Shown here piece after piece: positions 1 to 12,040 of a stretch of 64,000 nucleotides of DNA. The position numbers and the translations under genes are program-made. The notes beneath the pieces are model-generated. The model ran no database searches. It was given only the letters and a program-made list of their open reading frames with translations, and had not been told where the DNA came from. Source of the DNA: Limnomonas spitsbergensis. Its lineage: Eukaryota > Chlorophyta > Chlorophyceae > Chlamydomonadales. Position 1 is the stretch's first letter. Each line of letters starts with the position of its first letter. The DNA lies in the NCBI GenBank assembly GCA_037349105.1, contig JAYJMM010000036.1:806001-870000 (forward strand). The letters run 5' to 3'.

Positions 1-858
1 GCAAGCACATCACCATCTGCGAGGAGTGCCATGGGCAGCACAGCAAGAGCCGCGTGCCAGACGGGTCTCTGGTGCGTGTGGACACAGGCAGCATCCCTCT
101 GAGTCCAGACCCAAAGCTGCAGCTCGCTCCTCGCTCTGACTATGATAGAGGAGCGGCTCCGTCCTGGGCTTGTGCATGCATTACCGTACATGTTCCATGC
201 ACATTGCGGCAAGCCACCATGCACACTATTAGATGCATCGGACCTGGCTGTTTCTTGATCACGATTGTCAACAGTGTATTGAGAAAGAGGCATGTCCAAG
301 AGGTATGCACGTATCTTTTCATTTCCGTCCGTCGTAAGTCATAACTGCGCTGAGGGTGGCCATCGCAAACACTGTAAGATCACCGTGCCCGGCAAGCTGT
401 CGGTAAAAGCCAGTGTCCATGCATGAGTCTTTCTCTTCTCACATTTCGGAGGTGGAGAGTACGGGGGCCATCCCTCACACAAACATGAACAAACACACCA
501 GCAGGCCTCCAGAAATTCAGGCACACCGACCAAGGTCGTCTCCAAGCCTCAGCCACGCACAAAGCACACCGTCATCAGCCGCCACCGCACCCATCACTCA
601 GCGTCACTCGGGCAAAGCGCCACGCAGGCGCTCCTTAAAATATCAATATAATGGCAGCAGCAAATCTGCTTTGGTGCATTATATTTTTACTCTTATTTGC
701 CTAATTCTTTGCGATGCCAACGGCAGGTCAACATCTCCATCTTCAGCGCCGTAAATAATGTCCACATGAAGTACGTCAGGCACTTTGGGGTGGTCATGGT
801 GAGTGTCTCGACGAGGGAGTTGCTTGCTGCTCATTGAATGGTGGCGTGGCGGTTGCAG

Positions 859-1029
859 TGTTTCGTTTTCCGGCTACAAGTCCACCTTCGCCAGGCCGCG
901 AAAGGCCCGATTGGGACCCAACTTGGGCCGGCCTACCACTGGTGGCCAAAACAGCATGGCTGGCCACAAATGGGCCCCTAGGCCAGAGGCCGGAGTGTAG
1001 CTGACATGAAGCTGAGTCACGAAGAAACA
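859..1029. repeat. MITE-like dispersed repeat, copy 1
   Basis: A 171 bp segment begins TGTTTC and ends GAAACA, with internal GGCTACAAGTCCACCTT near the left end and GTGTAGCTGACATGAAGCTG near the right. An inverted relative lies at 58558-58741 and a partial one at about 14940-15115. No target duplication is evident. It lies inside the long intron of the left-edge gene. Confidence 0.45.
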
Positions 1030-1109
1030 ATCTGGGCGGATGCCTTTGGAGCTTGGGCTCTCAGCAGCGCTGTTCCTTCAGCACCCACGCTGCAAGGAAG
1101 GCAGCAAAG

Positions 1110-1312
1110 ACTTCCCTCCTTTCTCTCTCATTATCCCCGCAGCCTTCCTTTCTTTATTTCTTATCTGCCTTTCTTTCTTTCTCATCTGCCTTCCTTTCTT
1201 TCCTTCTTATCTGCCTTTCTTTTTTTCTTTCTTTCTCATCTGCCTTCCTTTCTTTCCTTCTTATCTTCCTTTTTTTTTCCTCCCTCATCTGCCTTCCTTT
1301 TTTTTTCTGCCG
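1110..1312 (+). repeat. Polypyrimidine CTTT/ATCTGCC tandem tract
   Basis: About 200 bp of nearly pure pyrimidine, built from imperfect ~35 bp repeats containing CTTTCTTTCTCATCTGCC. It sits just before the exon ending at 1515 and may act as an extended polypyrimidine tract. Long open frames here are low-complexity artefacts. Confidence 0.6.
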
Positions 1313-2045
1313 CCCCACGTTTTGCCTCATCTGCCTCCTCATTCCCCCAATTCATCCCCTCTCAATCTCCTCATCTCTGCTACACGCCCGCATTATTGTT
1401 GATGTTGGACTTGACGATGACCAACAACGCCACCCTCAAGGACATCAGTCGCGCCACTCTGGCCAAAAACTTCCTATTCCCCGACGAGTACCATAACATG
1501 ATCTTCAGACAGAAGGTGAGGCGGCCTGAGAGCTATCCACAAGGACTATTTGAGCCGCTGGATAAGAAAATTGAGGTCGCTACATACTTGGGATCCATGG
1601 ACAGCACCTGATACAGAAGTTCAGGAACACCGCAAAATCATGATGTTGCAGGTTTTATTCGGATTTCAGAAAAGCCATGCAATGATGCAACATGTATTGA
1701 TGCATTGGGTTTCCATGCACACATACAGGTCTTGATGCAAGATATTTATCGACCGCACATCAACTTCTGCATTAATTGATGGAGCAGCTCTCCCTGCCTG
1801 GACAGTAAAATATGCCCCCTGGGCCATGGCCTTCCCACTCAACTCAACAGTGACAGATAAACCGTTTTATCTACCTAGCAGGCTTACGAGGGCCATCGAT
1901 CCCACCCATGCAAGCACTTAAGTTGCGATGACATCTTGCCTAGTTGCATACATGTCTAGATCTGTGTAGATCTACAATTCTACACCAACAGTTCCGTACA
2001 AGGTTGGCGGCAATCTACTACCACCCTACACAGAACAACATCAGA

Positions 2046-4483
2046 CTATGCACGCCTTTTTTTCTTCTTTTTTGCAACCCGCTCTTGCTGTAGCCGCCTT
2101 GGTAGCCCATTCTCTAGCCTTGCCTGGCCTTCACGGTTGGTTGCAAGCTGTGCACGCAGATCATTGAGCCTCGACAGAGCAACAACAGCCTCCTTAACCT
2201 TGAGGTGCCTCTTGTACTGCTTGCTTAGAATATCATGCATCATCTTGACTTGCTTGTAGGTGGCGGCAAAACACCTACGTACACAGGCAAATATTATGCA
2301 ATTAGTCAGTCATGGATGTTAGCATGTTGAAGGTCACAAACCACGCACACATGCAGCCGCAAACTCATGTTAAAGATAGATAGATACAACATTGAGAGTC
2401 AACCGTCGGCCAATCGGTCCTCGTGCCCTTACTTGTAAATTGCATACACTTTTAAGAACACCAAGATGTCCCACGAGAAGAATGAGGCAACAACATATGG
2501 AAAGGAGGCGATAGTGTGAAGTTATATTAGTTAGTACCGGTATGTGCATGGAGCACTAGATAGTTGACACTGACATCCGATTGAAATAATTATGCAAGGC
2601 AGTTTTACTTCCATGCATGTCATTCAGCCTTGATTGGACCCTTATAATAAAATATGGCAAAGCTAATCAGGGCATTATTAATAGCAATGCCATCTCATGA
2701 AAAATACTTACCAAGCAAATTAATTGCCAGGTTAGTATGGCTGCCAGAGGCCTGACAAGGGGGTGCCGTTTGGCTGCAGGGCTGAAGCCAAACATGAACC
2801 AGTCGTACCTGAAGGTGAGTCCAATGAGCAAAAGGAAACATGAAGCCATGGGGAGGCATCCCAACAGGCAGTCCATGATATCGAACCAATAGCTTTCCCC
2901 AGGAACAGTCTGGTGACCCTCATTTTGACGACATTCTGGTCATCTTCCTCCGAAGCTGGGGCGGGGAGGGGGGTAAGGAGCAATGTGTTACTGAATTCGT
3001 GTGTGTAGTTGCTGCATTCCAGCGGGGCATCACATTTGACAGGCACAACTAACGGTATAATAGCATCAAGGCGGTTGAGATTGCTACGGAACTAACGGTT
3101 AAATTCAGACCTTGCTTGACTTGAGCATTGCTGATTGCTTTAATGAGGCATACGGTGGTATGCACACACACATACATCCTCACCTCCCACATCTGCCGCG
3201 AACTTCCCGAACTCATACACAAATTGAGCCCACATATGACATATCCAATGTGACAAGTTTCAGAGGTATCGAGACGTTCATTGTCCCGCTCGTAACGCCA
3301 TCATGACATGATGGCCACGCGTGTGCTACAGTGTAGCACAGCCCGAGAGCTATGGTGAAAGTCATGAAGCAAGTGCACTTTGTGGCATGGTCTGCCACTC
3401 ATGAAGCAACCCTTGCTGGAGCACCTACAATGCATTTATATGTGACGAGCATGATCGAAGTTAAGTAAGCATGCAGATGGCTAGATGCCCATTGACAAAT
3501 GCATCACCGGGCCAGAATTGAACATGGGCAGTTATCTGGCAGTAGATAGCGGAAAATAAGCTGTGCAAAATTTGGTGTGCATACATGCACTACTGGATGT
3601 TGGGTTCTATGCTCCTGCCCCCTCACTAGGTACCCTCACGTAGGAGGATGGCATGGCTGCACCATGGTCATGGTCCCACTAAGTGCGTGCATGCATGATA
3701 GCTGGAATTGAGCCTAGTCATTCCCTACATACCAGCCCCACGCAGCAGCCGAGCGTTCAGCAGCTGGCCCAACGGGTAGTATTATATTAATCATATGCAC
3801 CGTTATAAACACTATTACTAACGGACATGTCAAGCAAGTTGTGCAAACTCACGAAGGGATTCAGCTGCCCCATAGCTGGGATGCCAAAGAGGAACGGAAA
3901 CATTGGCACGTAAAATATGCGGAACAAGAGGAGGCACCACATGTTGTAGCATATCTTCTGAAAGGATGACATGCGGCCTGGCTGTGAGTGGAAGCAATAA
4001 TAAGAGTGGGCAATTATTGGAGTGAGTGGACATCAATGATGAGTGGTGATACTTACTAGATGGCCCATGGTCATGGGTACTCAGTAACAGGGTAAGGCCA
4101 GTTGGCGATGACAAACTGAATTTGCAAATATCTTTTGAAGTTGCTCGCTGATGAGTTACACACAAATCTAGTCCAAGAACTCCTTATATCTGGACCCTGT
4201 AAGGCAAACATCAAGATTAACCCCATTTTGATAGCTAGGAACCACCGGCACTACTTATTCACAAGAAACACACCATTCATTCAAGGCATCCTCTCTCTTG
4301 GCATCACCACTGACCTACCATTGATGCTAGGATGTGCACCCAGAAAATGCACGTGCATGCCACAAAACTGCTACACAGCATCGTGCAAATAAACATGACG
4401 CAGACAGACTGGGATATTACCCCACATCAGCAGGAACCACCACTCAGCCAGCCAAATATAGCCGTAAACGCAAACCGCCGTAG
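2046..4483 (-). CDS. Unidentified multipass membrane protein (multi-exon, 5' end unresolved)
   Basis: Exons on the minus strand, 5' to 3': 4421-4483 (YGYIWLAEWWFLLMWG), 3853-3957 (CYNMWCLLLFRIFYVPMF), 2712-2909 (SYWFDIMDCLLGC, then FRYDWFMFGFSPAAKRHP), about 2433-2520 (SFFSWDILVFLKVYAIYK) and 2046-2274 (starts CFAATYKQVKMMHD, ends in KKKKKRRA and a stop). The junctions 3853/2909 and 2433/2274 are phase-consistent and read smoothly; the first junction does not join in phase, so an exon around 4030-4130 may be missing. Several aromatic-rich hydrophobic stretches indicate at least four membrane segments followed by a basic cytosolic tail. The exon near 2433-2520 has no AG acceptor in the expected place; upstream is gtactaactaatataac. 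I do not recognise the family. Confidence 0.5.
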
Positions 4484-4562
4484 CTGAAAAGTGTAGTGGT
4501 CTTGGACCCCCCAGTCCAGTAAACTCAGTACATGTCTCCTAGTATCCAGTAAGCGAACACAA

Positions 4563-5263
4563 CTGGGGCGCGTTCACGTTGAGAAGTCAATATCGATATG
4601 CGGACGATTTGGTGTGGACGATATTGAGGTGTGGATGCGCTCGTATTGAGCTCATATCGAACGCGTATTGAAGTGTGGTTCATTGTGCGAAACTTTGCGA
4701 TAGCCAGCTCACTGCCAGCTCACTGCCGCTCATTGCTGCTCTATTCCTCTATTCCTCGACACTGGTCGTCCTCAATCAAGCAGGTGAGGGTCAGGCCAGT
4801 CTGCGAAAGTCGGTCAGAGGCGAGAATTTCAAAGCCAGGTCCTGAGGACCTAATGAATACCCTGCCATGCCTCTTGAGCTGCCAGCGCATGGCCGGTCCA
4901 GGGTTGGCCCCGATTTGGGTTTTCGAGGCTTCAGATTGGGCCTCCTAGGTGGCCTCTGAGCCGGAGAAAGAGGCACCAAACATGGTGGACCTGCCAAAGG
5001 TTAATCTATAAATTGGACATGACGACAGAGGCAGCGTAGGAAGCGAAGGGAGCTGAAATGTTGGTGACGACTGACACGCTGGCAATATTGAGCTAAAAAC
5101 TTGGGTCGAGGGCAAGTTTTTGGATATGACGAATCGAAGTCAAATTGAGTCCATATCGATTCGATATCGAAGCCATATCGAGGTGTGGCCGAAAATATTC
5201 ACACAAAAGTCGTCGGTTACCAGCCATATCGCGCCCATATCGTCCAACGTGAACGCGCCCCTG
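4563..5263. mobile_element. TIR element (MITE-like, hAT-type ends), ~700 bp
   Basis: The left end reads CTGGGGCGCGTTCACGTTG and the right end, reverse complemented, CAGGGGCGCGTTCACGTTG, giving a 19 bp inverted repeat with one mismatch. Subterminal regions carry many motifs of the type ATATCGA and GTGTGG in both orientations, as expected for transposase-binding sites. No convincing 8 bp duplication flanks it, so it is old or the ends are slightly different. No transposase ORF is visible. Confidence 0.55.
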
Positions 5264-5992
5264 TTTTCACACTGCGTAGCTAACAGTGTGAGAGCAGTTG
5301 CGTGTCGTTAAGATCTCTAACAACCTTCGGTTGTACGACATGAACCTTCCAGCCTTTAGAGCCTTATCCGGGCTTGCCATCTGCCGAGCGCCTACATAGT
5401 GCGCCCCGCTAGTAAATCGGGAGTCTCTCGACAGAGATAAGTTCATTCTACCAAGCTCAATACTTGGCTCCCACTTGCAAACCCCTCAGCCTACACCCCA
5501 GTCCCGGAGTCGGCATAGCTCCCACGCACCACGTGCGCCTCCCTAGTCTTCCAGCCCAGCCTCTATCCTAGTATCAGTAGTCTTTGTCCCCTCTCAGGCA
5601 GTAGATCACTTCAGTGGTTTCACGAGCCAAGGTCTCTTTACCGTAGTGTCGAGCCATCCGAATGGAAACCATCGGACACAACCAGTATCCCCGAGTTTCC
5701 TCGCGTACCCAGTCTTCGAGTATCCTCCGGCATCCTCTAGCTTCCTCGAGGATCAAGTCCTTGAATCTCCCAGACCTTCAATTTTGCACTCCAATCTCTC
5801 AACGGCAAACTTGAGATACATAGATATCAAGGAGTCGCTGCAGATTGAAAGGAGTTGTGAATTGTTGGAATCCTCCAGTTCAGCCCCTAGTCCCAGCCAT
5901 TGATCCACCGAGCATTTTTTTCGCGCCAAGCCTAGCCACAAACTCAGCCCCAGTCAGTCATGATGTACCACGTCTAAACTTGTTCGACGCGA
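5264..5992. other. No gene recognised
   Basis: Pyrimidine-rich DNA with recurrent CCTAGTCCCAG-like runs, similar in style to 7863-9430. It may be the decayed 5' part of the Ty3/gypsy element whose RT lies at 9437-10150, into which the Harbinger element inserted; this is inference. Confidence 0.3.
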
Positions 5993-6262
5993 TTACAGTG
6001 TGTTTCCATTGGAGGGTTTGGAACAGTTCTGTTCCTGTCGGTTTGACGGACTGTTCTTCCGTTTATACGGCTGTTCCAGTGAATTAAATTCACGTGTTTC
6101 TATTGCATCTAGAACAGTGCAGGCACTTTTGGAACCATTCGAAGGATGAAACCGAGTCTACTTGTCATTTACTTCTTGATTATCATATTGCCAGCAACGC
6201 AATGTCCCGACGGCCTGGTTGCGATATCAGGCATCATTCCGGCCCTTGTGTCGCTTCAAGCA

Positions 6263-6841
6263 CAGGCCACCAGGGTTATACAAACCGGCCGGTTACCGGG
6301 GACTTTTAGACAAAAGAAAAATAACCCGGAGAGAAGCTAGATGGCCCTCCGGCGAAGCCGGAAAAAGAAAGAGGAAGTGTGGATGTTCTCCGGCTGGGTC
6401 ATTTTGGGCCGGAGGCCCAGAAATCTTGTCCGGCTCTTGTAATAACTCCGGTTGTTCCTTTTTTATTGCGACTTAAGCTTTGCGCTATTATTTATAACAT
6501 CGGTCTGTTCGAATGGCTGGTGAAAACCCAGCTGCTGGGAAGAGGCCGCGTCCCGCCGCTTTCAGCTTCCAATCCTGGACGATGGGTCCTAAGAAAGACA
6601 AGCCGAACGAATTTACTGCAGAGATCGACCTCACCGATGCGGCAGAGCCTCCTTCGAGACTGATCCACGTCGCGATCTTCGTTCAAGACGAAAAAAATTC
6701 ACACCTTTCACACTTTTCTGAAAACCGGACAAAAAGTTAACACGCCTCCGGCTCGTAGAAAAAAGCCGGAGAAGGCAAAAATCTAGTCCGGCTAACCCTC
6801 TGAGATCCCAAATAAACCCATTGTATAACCCTGCAGGCCAC
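6263..6841. mobile_element. Nested non-autonomous hAT-like element with 8 bp target duplication
   Basis: Ends CAGGGTTATACAA at 6271-6283 and its exact inverse at 6821-6833. The 8 bp CAGGCCAC flanks both sides (6263-6270, 6834-6841). CAGGG termini with 8 bp duplications are diagnostic of the hAT superfamily. The interior is rich in subterminal CCGG motifs in both orientations. A 75-codon ORF (6513-6740, MAGENPAAGKRPRPAAF) could be a leftover 5' piece of a transposase or captured host DNA; no family is recognisable. Perfect TIRs and duplication indicate a recent insertion. Confidence 0.85.
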
Positions 6842-7000
6842 TGGCGCTTCAGATATCATATTTGCTTCAAAGCCTCTATCCTCATCATTTTAGAGAGTAC
6901 CATTCAGATTTCTATATTGAGCCTCGACCAAAGGAACTTTGGAAGACATAAATGGAAACTTCCTGGACTGACGAAACGTTTCGGGAGAGCTTCCGCGTAG

Positions 7001-7019
<19 letters not shown>

Positions 7020-7031
<12 letters not shown>

Positions 7032-7245
7032 GCCTTCAATGAGCTATGTATCATGCTGCAACCATATCTGGAAGGGGGGCATTGCAACTTCAAGCAGCCT
7101 ATGACTGTGCGTCTGAAGGTGGCCATAGGATTGTACCGTTTGGCAAGTGATAACTGTCCTTACAGAACCATGCGAGACGTTTTCGGTGTTGGGCGTGGAA
7201 CTGCGTGCAAGGTCGTCAGGCAGTTCGTAGCAGCAGTCATCCAGG
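7020..7245 (+). pseudogene. Harbinger (DDE_4-type) transposase N-terminal fragment
   Basis: The frame reads through LCIMLQPYLEGG, then PMTVRLKVAIGLYRLAS and YRTMRDVFGVGRGTACKVVR. This is the characteristic helix-turn-helix block in front of the catalytic core in PIF/Harbinger transposases. The frame ends shortly after at a gtgcgt-like donor or in unrelated sequence, and no DDE core follows. The poly-A run at 7001-7028 directly precedes it. Identification of the family is firm; function is lost in this copy. Confidence 0.75.
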
Positions 7246-8049
7246 TGCGTCCATTCACTGAAGTTTACCCATGTATGTGTAGCTGCTGATATGGCAGATA
7301 CAGCTGAAGAGGAGCAACATGCTGAGCGGGGTGCTGATGACTGCCCTGCTGAGCCAAATGGGACAGCATGCTGGCTGTCAGCTGGAGCGGTGGTATGCCC
7401 TGAGATTGAGGAAACTGCGGAACCGTATGCTGGTACTGATATATCCGCTGCATTTCACGATCTTGATCGGCCAGATCAAGATTTGGGAATGCCATAATGC
7501 CGCCAGACGTTCTCTCGCAAACTTCCTGCAGGGACAGCGACAAAGAAAATGAAAAGGGCGAATCCAACTACCCTCGCGACTCCAGTCGACTTGAATTTAA
7601 AGAGACAGCAGCATTTTATAACTATCATGATCGCACCTTGTCAGGAAGCAATCACTTTCAAAGTTGTGAGTCGATGCGCCACGCTGTCGACTATTCTTTT
7701 GGAACAGAGCTACCCCCTGCTGCTTGTGGACGGGGGTCCAAAAGAACACGAATAACACGTTTTGGCAGGCCTATTCCTGCACTGTTCTTTCGCCAATGGA
7801 AACACAAATCGTTCGGTTGGCGGCAGTTGCCTCGCTATTCCCCCAATGGAAACACACTGTTACGCGCGGGCCACCCTGTCATACGTGTCAATCTTCTGTC
7901 TAGTCAAGCCAGGCTGTGGTCACTCATTTCCAATCTCGCAACCCGGCTCTCAGAGTTCCGTTGAGTTAAGCCCCTGAACAGCTACCCGAGTTACTCTTAA
8001 GCCACCCCAGCACCTAGCGCATGTCGCTGACAAGCACCTTGGGTTCAGC

Positions 8050-8205
8050 ATCAGCCTGTCGACGCCTACAGGCTACCGCGCGAAGCTCCCTCCCCCCATG
8101 CTGTCGTACCGCAACCTGTCGACGCCTACAGGCTAATGCGCGAACCTCCCCCCCCTGGTCGTACAACACCCTGTAAACGCCTACAGGCGACATATCGACA
8201 AACTC
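8050..8205 (+). repeat. Three-copy tandem repeat, ~62 bp unit
   Basis: Three imperfect copies share CCTGTCGACGCCTACAGGCTA, each followed by a GCGCGAA-type stretch, a C-rich run and GTCGTAC. They lie upstream of the gypsy-like pol fragment, perhaps in its leader. Confidence 0.5.
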
Positions 8206-9436
8206 CCCTCCCCTTCTAGCCATTTCCAGCCGCTTACTAAGCGTTGTCTTGTATACACGCACATGTTGGGAACGTGCAAATCGGATATCTATGTCCTATC
8301 TGTTTCCATGTCTTCCAGTGGGGTCGCTCTCGCTCGCTGCCACCCCCGACGGATCAAGTTGTTGCCGTCGCAATTCCAGTCCAGGCCGATATCATTGCAG
8401 CCCAACCGTCGCTGCTCCTGCCCAAGCCAAGCGTATAATGAGTGATATACTGCCATCTCTCTCGCGTACCTGCAGCTCAAGTCACTCACATGTTCAGTCG
8501 CTGACTACCTAGCTCCTCTGCAAATCGAGATATTACCAGACCCAGTCAATCAAAGCTATGCAAGCAAATCTACCAACACGTATCATATCCTTGTATCATA
8601 TCCTTGCTGACACGTTATGTAAGGATGGCGGAACAGTTCGAGATCGAGTCCAGATTCCACCCAGCCCCGAGCCCAGCCCAGAGCCCAGCCCTGACATTTT
8701 TTTAATTTCGCGAGTACGAATATTTGCCCACCCCAGGCCATCGCAACAGCCCCAGGCATTGGTTGCTCCAATCACAGCTCTCCCTGCTGTCCATACTAGT
8801 TCCAGCTCAAGAGAACAAATATCGCGGCCCCTCCCTTGTCTAAACATGCATGGGCTCTTCTAGTTCCTTCAGATTTACGCGACACAGCAAAATGCCGAGC
8901 CTTCAGTCTTTCAGATGACCCAGCCGCTGTCCGTGATGGAAGTGGACTTCCCCTACTAGTCCAGCCCCTAGTCCCTAGCAATCTAGCATCAATCTATGAC
9001 GGCCAGCACAAGGTCAAAGTCTCCCTAGTCTATTTCATACTGGCTCTAGCTCTAGTTCCTGACTTCCCAAGAACATGGGACTCCCCGTTCGTATGTCGCG
9101 ATTCAAGCCGGTGGCCACCGCTTCCGATCAAGTTGTCCCTGTAGCCAGGGCAGTGACTTTAAGATTATGCTCGGCCGGGCTGCTTTTGAAATCATTGCCC
9201 ACATCCTGCCCATATTCTTGTCGATGCACCTTGTGGCTAACATACAATCTTGACTCGATGAGGCTTCCATCACCCAATGGGGATGGTATCGTGTAAACCT
9301 AGTGCGTCTACCGTGGCAGTCGCGGTGCAACTGCCCGTGTAGTGAAGACCACCGCCCCAATGCCCACCGTTACTGATTTTCAGAACTCCGCGGAAGACGA
9401 ACGCCCCCGCCAGATGAAATCCCAGCTGACCTCGCC

Positions 9437-10150
9437 GTGAGATACCTCCACTCTGGTCGATACAAGTCCTTCGTCGCGGTCTTTACGCCTCACGAGCTAA
9501 GCCCAGACGACAGTGAGGTCGACCTTGATAGGGTACCAAACCAACCCAGTGGAGAACCAGCCGAGACCCAGCCATGCAAACTTGACGTGAACATGGACCA
9601 TGTGCCCCCAGACATGCAAACTGACATGCGTAACCTGATTAACAGTTTTGCAGACACTTTCAGTGAAACTCCCCAAGCCGGCGGAGCTAATACCCCACGC
9701 CCCCACCCCTCGAGCACACAATCGATCTTGTCCCCGGTGCGAAGCCCCCTTTCCGAAGGAACTGTCGCCTTTCTCACAGTGAAAGATCGAGCTCAAGCCA
9801 CAAGTTACCGAACTCCTAGCTAGGGAATCATCACACCTATCAATTCTCCATACGGAGCTCCAGTCCTCGTTGTCAAGAAACCAAGCGGTGGCTTCAGGTT
9901 TTGCCTTGATTACCGAGTCCTCAATGAAATCACTGGCAAGCTCCGCTATCCACTTCCGCACATTGATGACCTGCTGGATGCAGCCCGCGGTGCCACTTGT
10001 TACTCCAGCCTTGACATGGCAGGTGGCTTTCACCAGCAGCTGATTTCCGAGGAAGACGTGCCTAAAACCACGTTCGCAACACCATTCGGTCACTATGCAT
10101 GGCAATGCCTGCCTGTGGGACTTTCCAACGCGCCCAGCCAGTACCAGAAG
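9437..10150 (+). pseudogene. Decayed Ty3/gypsy pol fragment (protease-RT junction and RT N-terminus)
   Basis: The first part reads DMRNLINSFADTFSE, then in another frame a HTIDLVPGAKPPFRR-like stretch that normally opens gypsy RT. After a further frameshift it reads GAPVLVVKKPSGGFRFCLDYR, YPLPHIDDLLDAARGA, SSLDMAGGFHQQ and TTFATPFGHYAWQCLPVGL, the palm motifs of Ty3/gypsy reverse transcriptase, stopping before the YxDD box. Frameshifts and an early stop show it is dead. No long terminal repeats were recognised. Confidence 0.8.
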
Positions 10151-10473
10151 CCTGTGAGGCAGACAGATGAGGCCGGCAGGCCACCAGAGGCAGAGAGGCA
10201 GGCCCTGATCTCGATCGACTTTCAAGTGAGCCTTTATCCACGTGACGGCATACATTTGGATTGCCTAGGTTTCATGACTGGTTCACGGGACCAGGGGACA
10301 GGACCATACGAGACAGGTGCGGGTGATAACAATTGGGCAAATGCATGCCCTCATTGGTTTGGGAATGCTGTACATACAGCTTCTCGACAACTGGATATGT
10401 TCCATGCCGCGCATGTTTCTCGCTTTCTTATTTATGTTTATGCCTTTGAATCCTCTTGCTACCGGTGAATTGC

Positions 10474-11002
10474 ATGGCCATACAGATTGACAGTGTCCGG
10501 CTCCCTCTTGCCAAATGTGAAAACGTGGTCAGCCATAAGACCTCTCCCACTCCAGACAATTCCGATCTTGAATGGTGTCTCCGTTGCGGCTTTGATAGAA
10601 AATACCAAGCAGTTCTGGAGGAAGGTTTCCTGGATCGAAAGTTTGACACCGTCGAACACGTTTTTGCGGCGATTGCTAAAATTAAGGAAGCCTTAACTTC
10701 CTACAACGACCCGTTATTCCGCAAAAATGAGGATTCCGACTCAAAATTCAAGGTCTTGATCCAGATTTGGAAAGTTTGCTCGGTGGAGGCACGTCGGTTG
10801 CAACCTCCACCACGCTCCCTGGGGAGCGATCTGGGTAAGCCATTTATCAATTCTCTTCCAGCCACTCATCTTCTTGTGCTTGACATTTTCTCTGCATTCC
10901 ACAGCTTCAATTGCATTGCAATGTTGGTCGACTGTACTGAAGGCTTTGGAGCCTCTGTCCGGTGCGTTGACGGCCGTTTGTTTTTCCCTGAATCATAGAT
11001 AA
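10474..11002 (+). CDS. Hypothetical protein, two exons, 152 aa
   Basis: Exon 1 is 10474-10834 (MAIQIDSVRLPLAKCENVV... ending SLGSDL, donor GTAAGC). Exon 2 is 10905-11002 (acceptor CATTCCACAG) and reads SIALQCWSTVLKALEPLSG to a stop. Splicing restores one 459 bp frame. The protein is mostly helical, with a charged middle (DRKFDTVEHVFAAIAKIKEAL) and no transmembrane segment. An alternative donor in exon 2 (GTTTGT near 10975) could join to an exon at about 11078 reading SYYAWRIRWFKDPKPASPP. It lies downstream of the gypsy fragment and could be transposon-derived. Family not recognised. Confidence 0.45.
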
Positions 11003-11279
11003 CCATGCAAGTTCCCTTCCGATGAGTGGCCTGTCAATACCCTAGCTCAGCAAGCGTGTAGGCATGGATTTTGCAGGGCAGTTACTATGCATGGCGCATT
11101 CGGTGGTTCAAAGATCCAAAACCTGCATCCCCGCCGCTTGGGGGCCTGTTTGCCTCTTCTGCTGTGCCGTCGGCAGTCTTCTACATCATCTCAGAAAACC
11201 TTCTCGCCTAAAAAGTGCCCCCCACGTTTAGGCCCTGCTGAAGAGGCGCGCCGCTTACAGAAACATGAGTGAGCGTATC

Positions 11280-12040
11280 TATGATCTGAGATCCACGGCC
11301 AAGGTATCCTTCCATGCTGAGCAAAATTGGATTTTGGATACTTCCTGGATCCAGCTTTGTGTGTCCCCTAGAGGCCCCAAAGTTTGAAGGGGATGAGCCT
11401 GAAGAAAATATTTTCAGGCAAATGAGCCTCTTTCAAACTTGCTTGTTGCTCAGTCATGATCTGCATGTTTTTGTAGTGTGCATTGACACAGCCTGCTGTT
11501 GGTATTATCCTTAAACCGTACAACTTATTACTGTCCACACACCCTGGAAAAATGTTGTGACAGTCCGTGCGCAACAAATATGTAAGTTGTATAAGTACTT
11601 TGCAGTTGGCCATTAGCGCCGATTTGGGCTGAAATACACTTCCTTCGCTCCGTGACTGACTTGCCACGCAGCGGACTTTTCTGTAATCATTTTAACGCAC
11701 AGCTAGGTCCGCAAACCCCCCAAATCATTAATTATGCACGAAGTGAAAACGGTTCTACGGTGTCCTTCCTACTACAGTACGACAATTTTGTATATGAGAA
11801 CTTTTGAAACGTCGTGCAATTTGGTAGTTGTTAATAAAAAGGCTGCATAATCTCGGCAAGAGCTATTTTTGTTTTGCTTCGTGTGTGATGCACCTGCCTT
11901 TATTTCATATTTGTGCTTGTATATTGATAGGATGCCCAAGACTTTCTACTTCACGTAGAGCGGCAAGCTCGTTTCCTTGTCCTTGGTGCCATGCATTTTG
12001 ACGGATGCACCCTGTTTTTCTCTTGCTGTCCTAGATTCTT
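11280..12040. other. No gene recognised
   Basis: AT-moderate unique-looking DNA inside the long intron of the left-edge gene. No convincing exon or repeat was seen. Confidence 0.3.

Larger units (their letters stand above)
5993..7862 (+). mobile_element. PIF/Harbinger DNA transposon with TTA target duplication
   Basis: The element proper is 5996-7859. It starts CAGTGTGTTTCCATTGG and ends with the exact reverse complement; TTA flanks both sides (5993-5995 and 7860-7862), the 3 bp duplication typical of PIF/Harbinger. Inside, 7020-7245 encodes the transposase helix-turn-helix region (see separate entry). The catalytic DDE part is absent, so the copy is non-autonomous. A 563 bp hAT-like element (6271-6833) is inserted in its left half, and a 28 bp A-run sits at 7001-7028. 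A minus-strand Q-rich ORF at 7265-7567 might be a remnant of the second Harbinger gene. Confidence 0.85.

Noticed and set aside
1006..1611. 201-codon ORF as a protein
   Set aside because: Most of it is a polypyrimidine tandem tract read as Ser/Phe/Leu; only the last ~25-40 codons before 1515 look like an exon.
9497..10255. 252-codon minus-strand ORF
   Set aside because: It is the antisense shadow of the gypsy RT fragment, whose motifs are clear on the plus strand.
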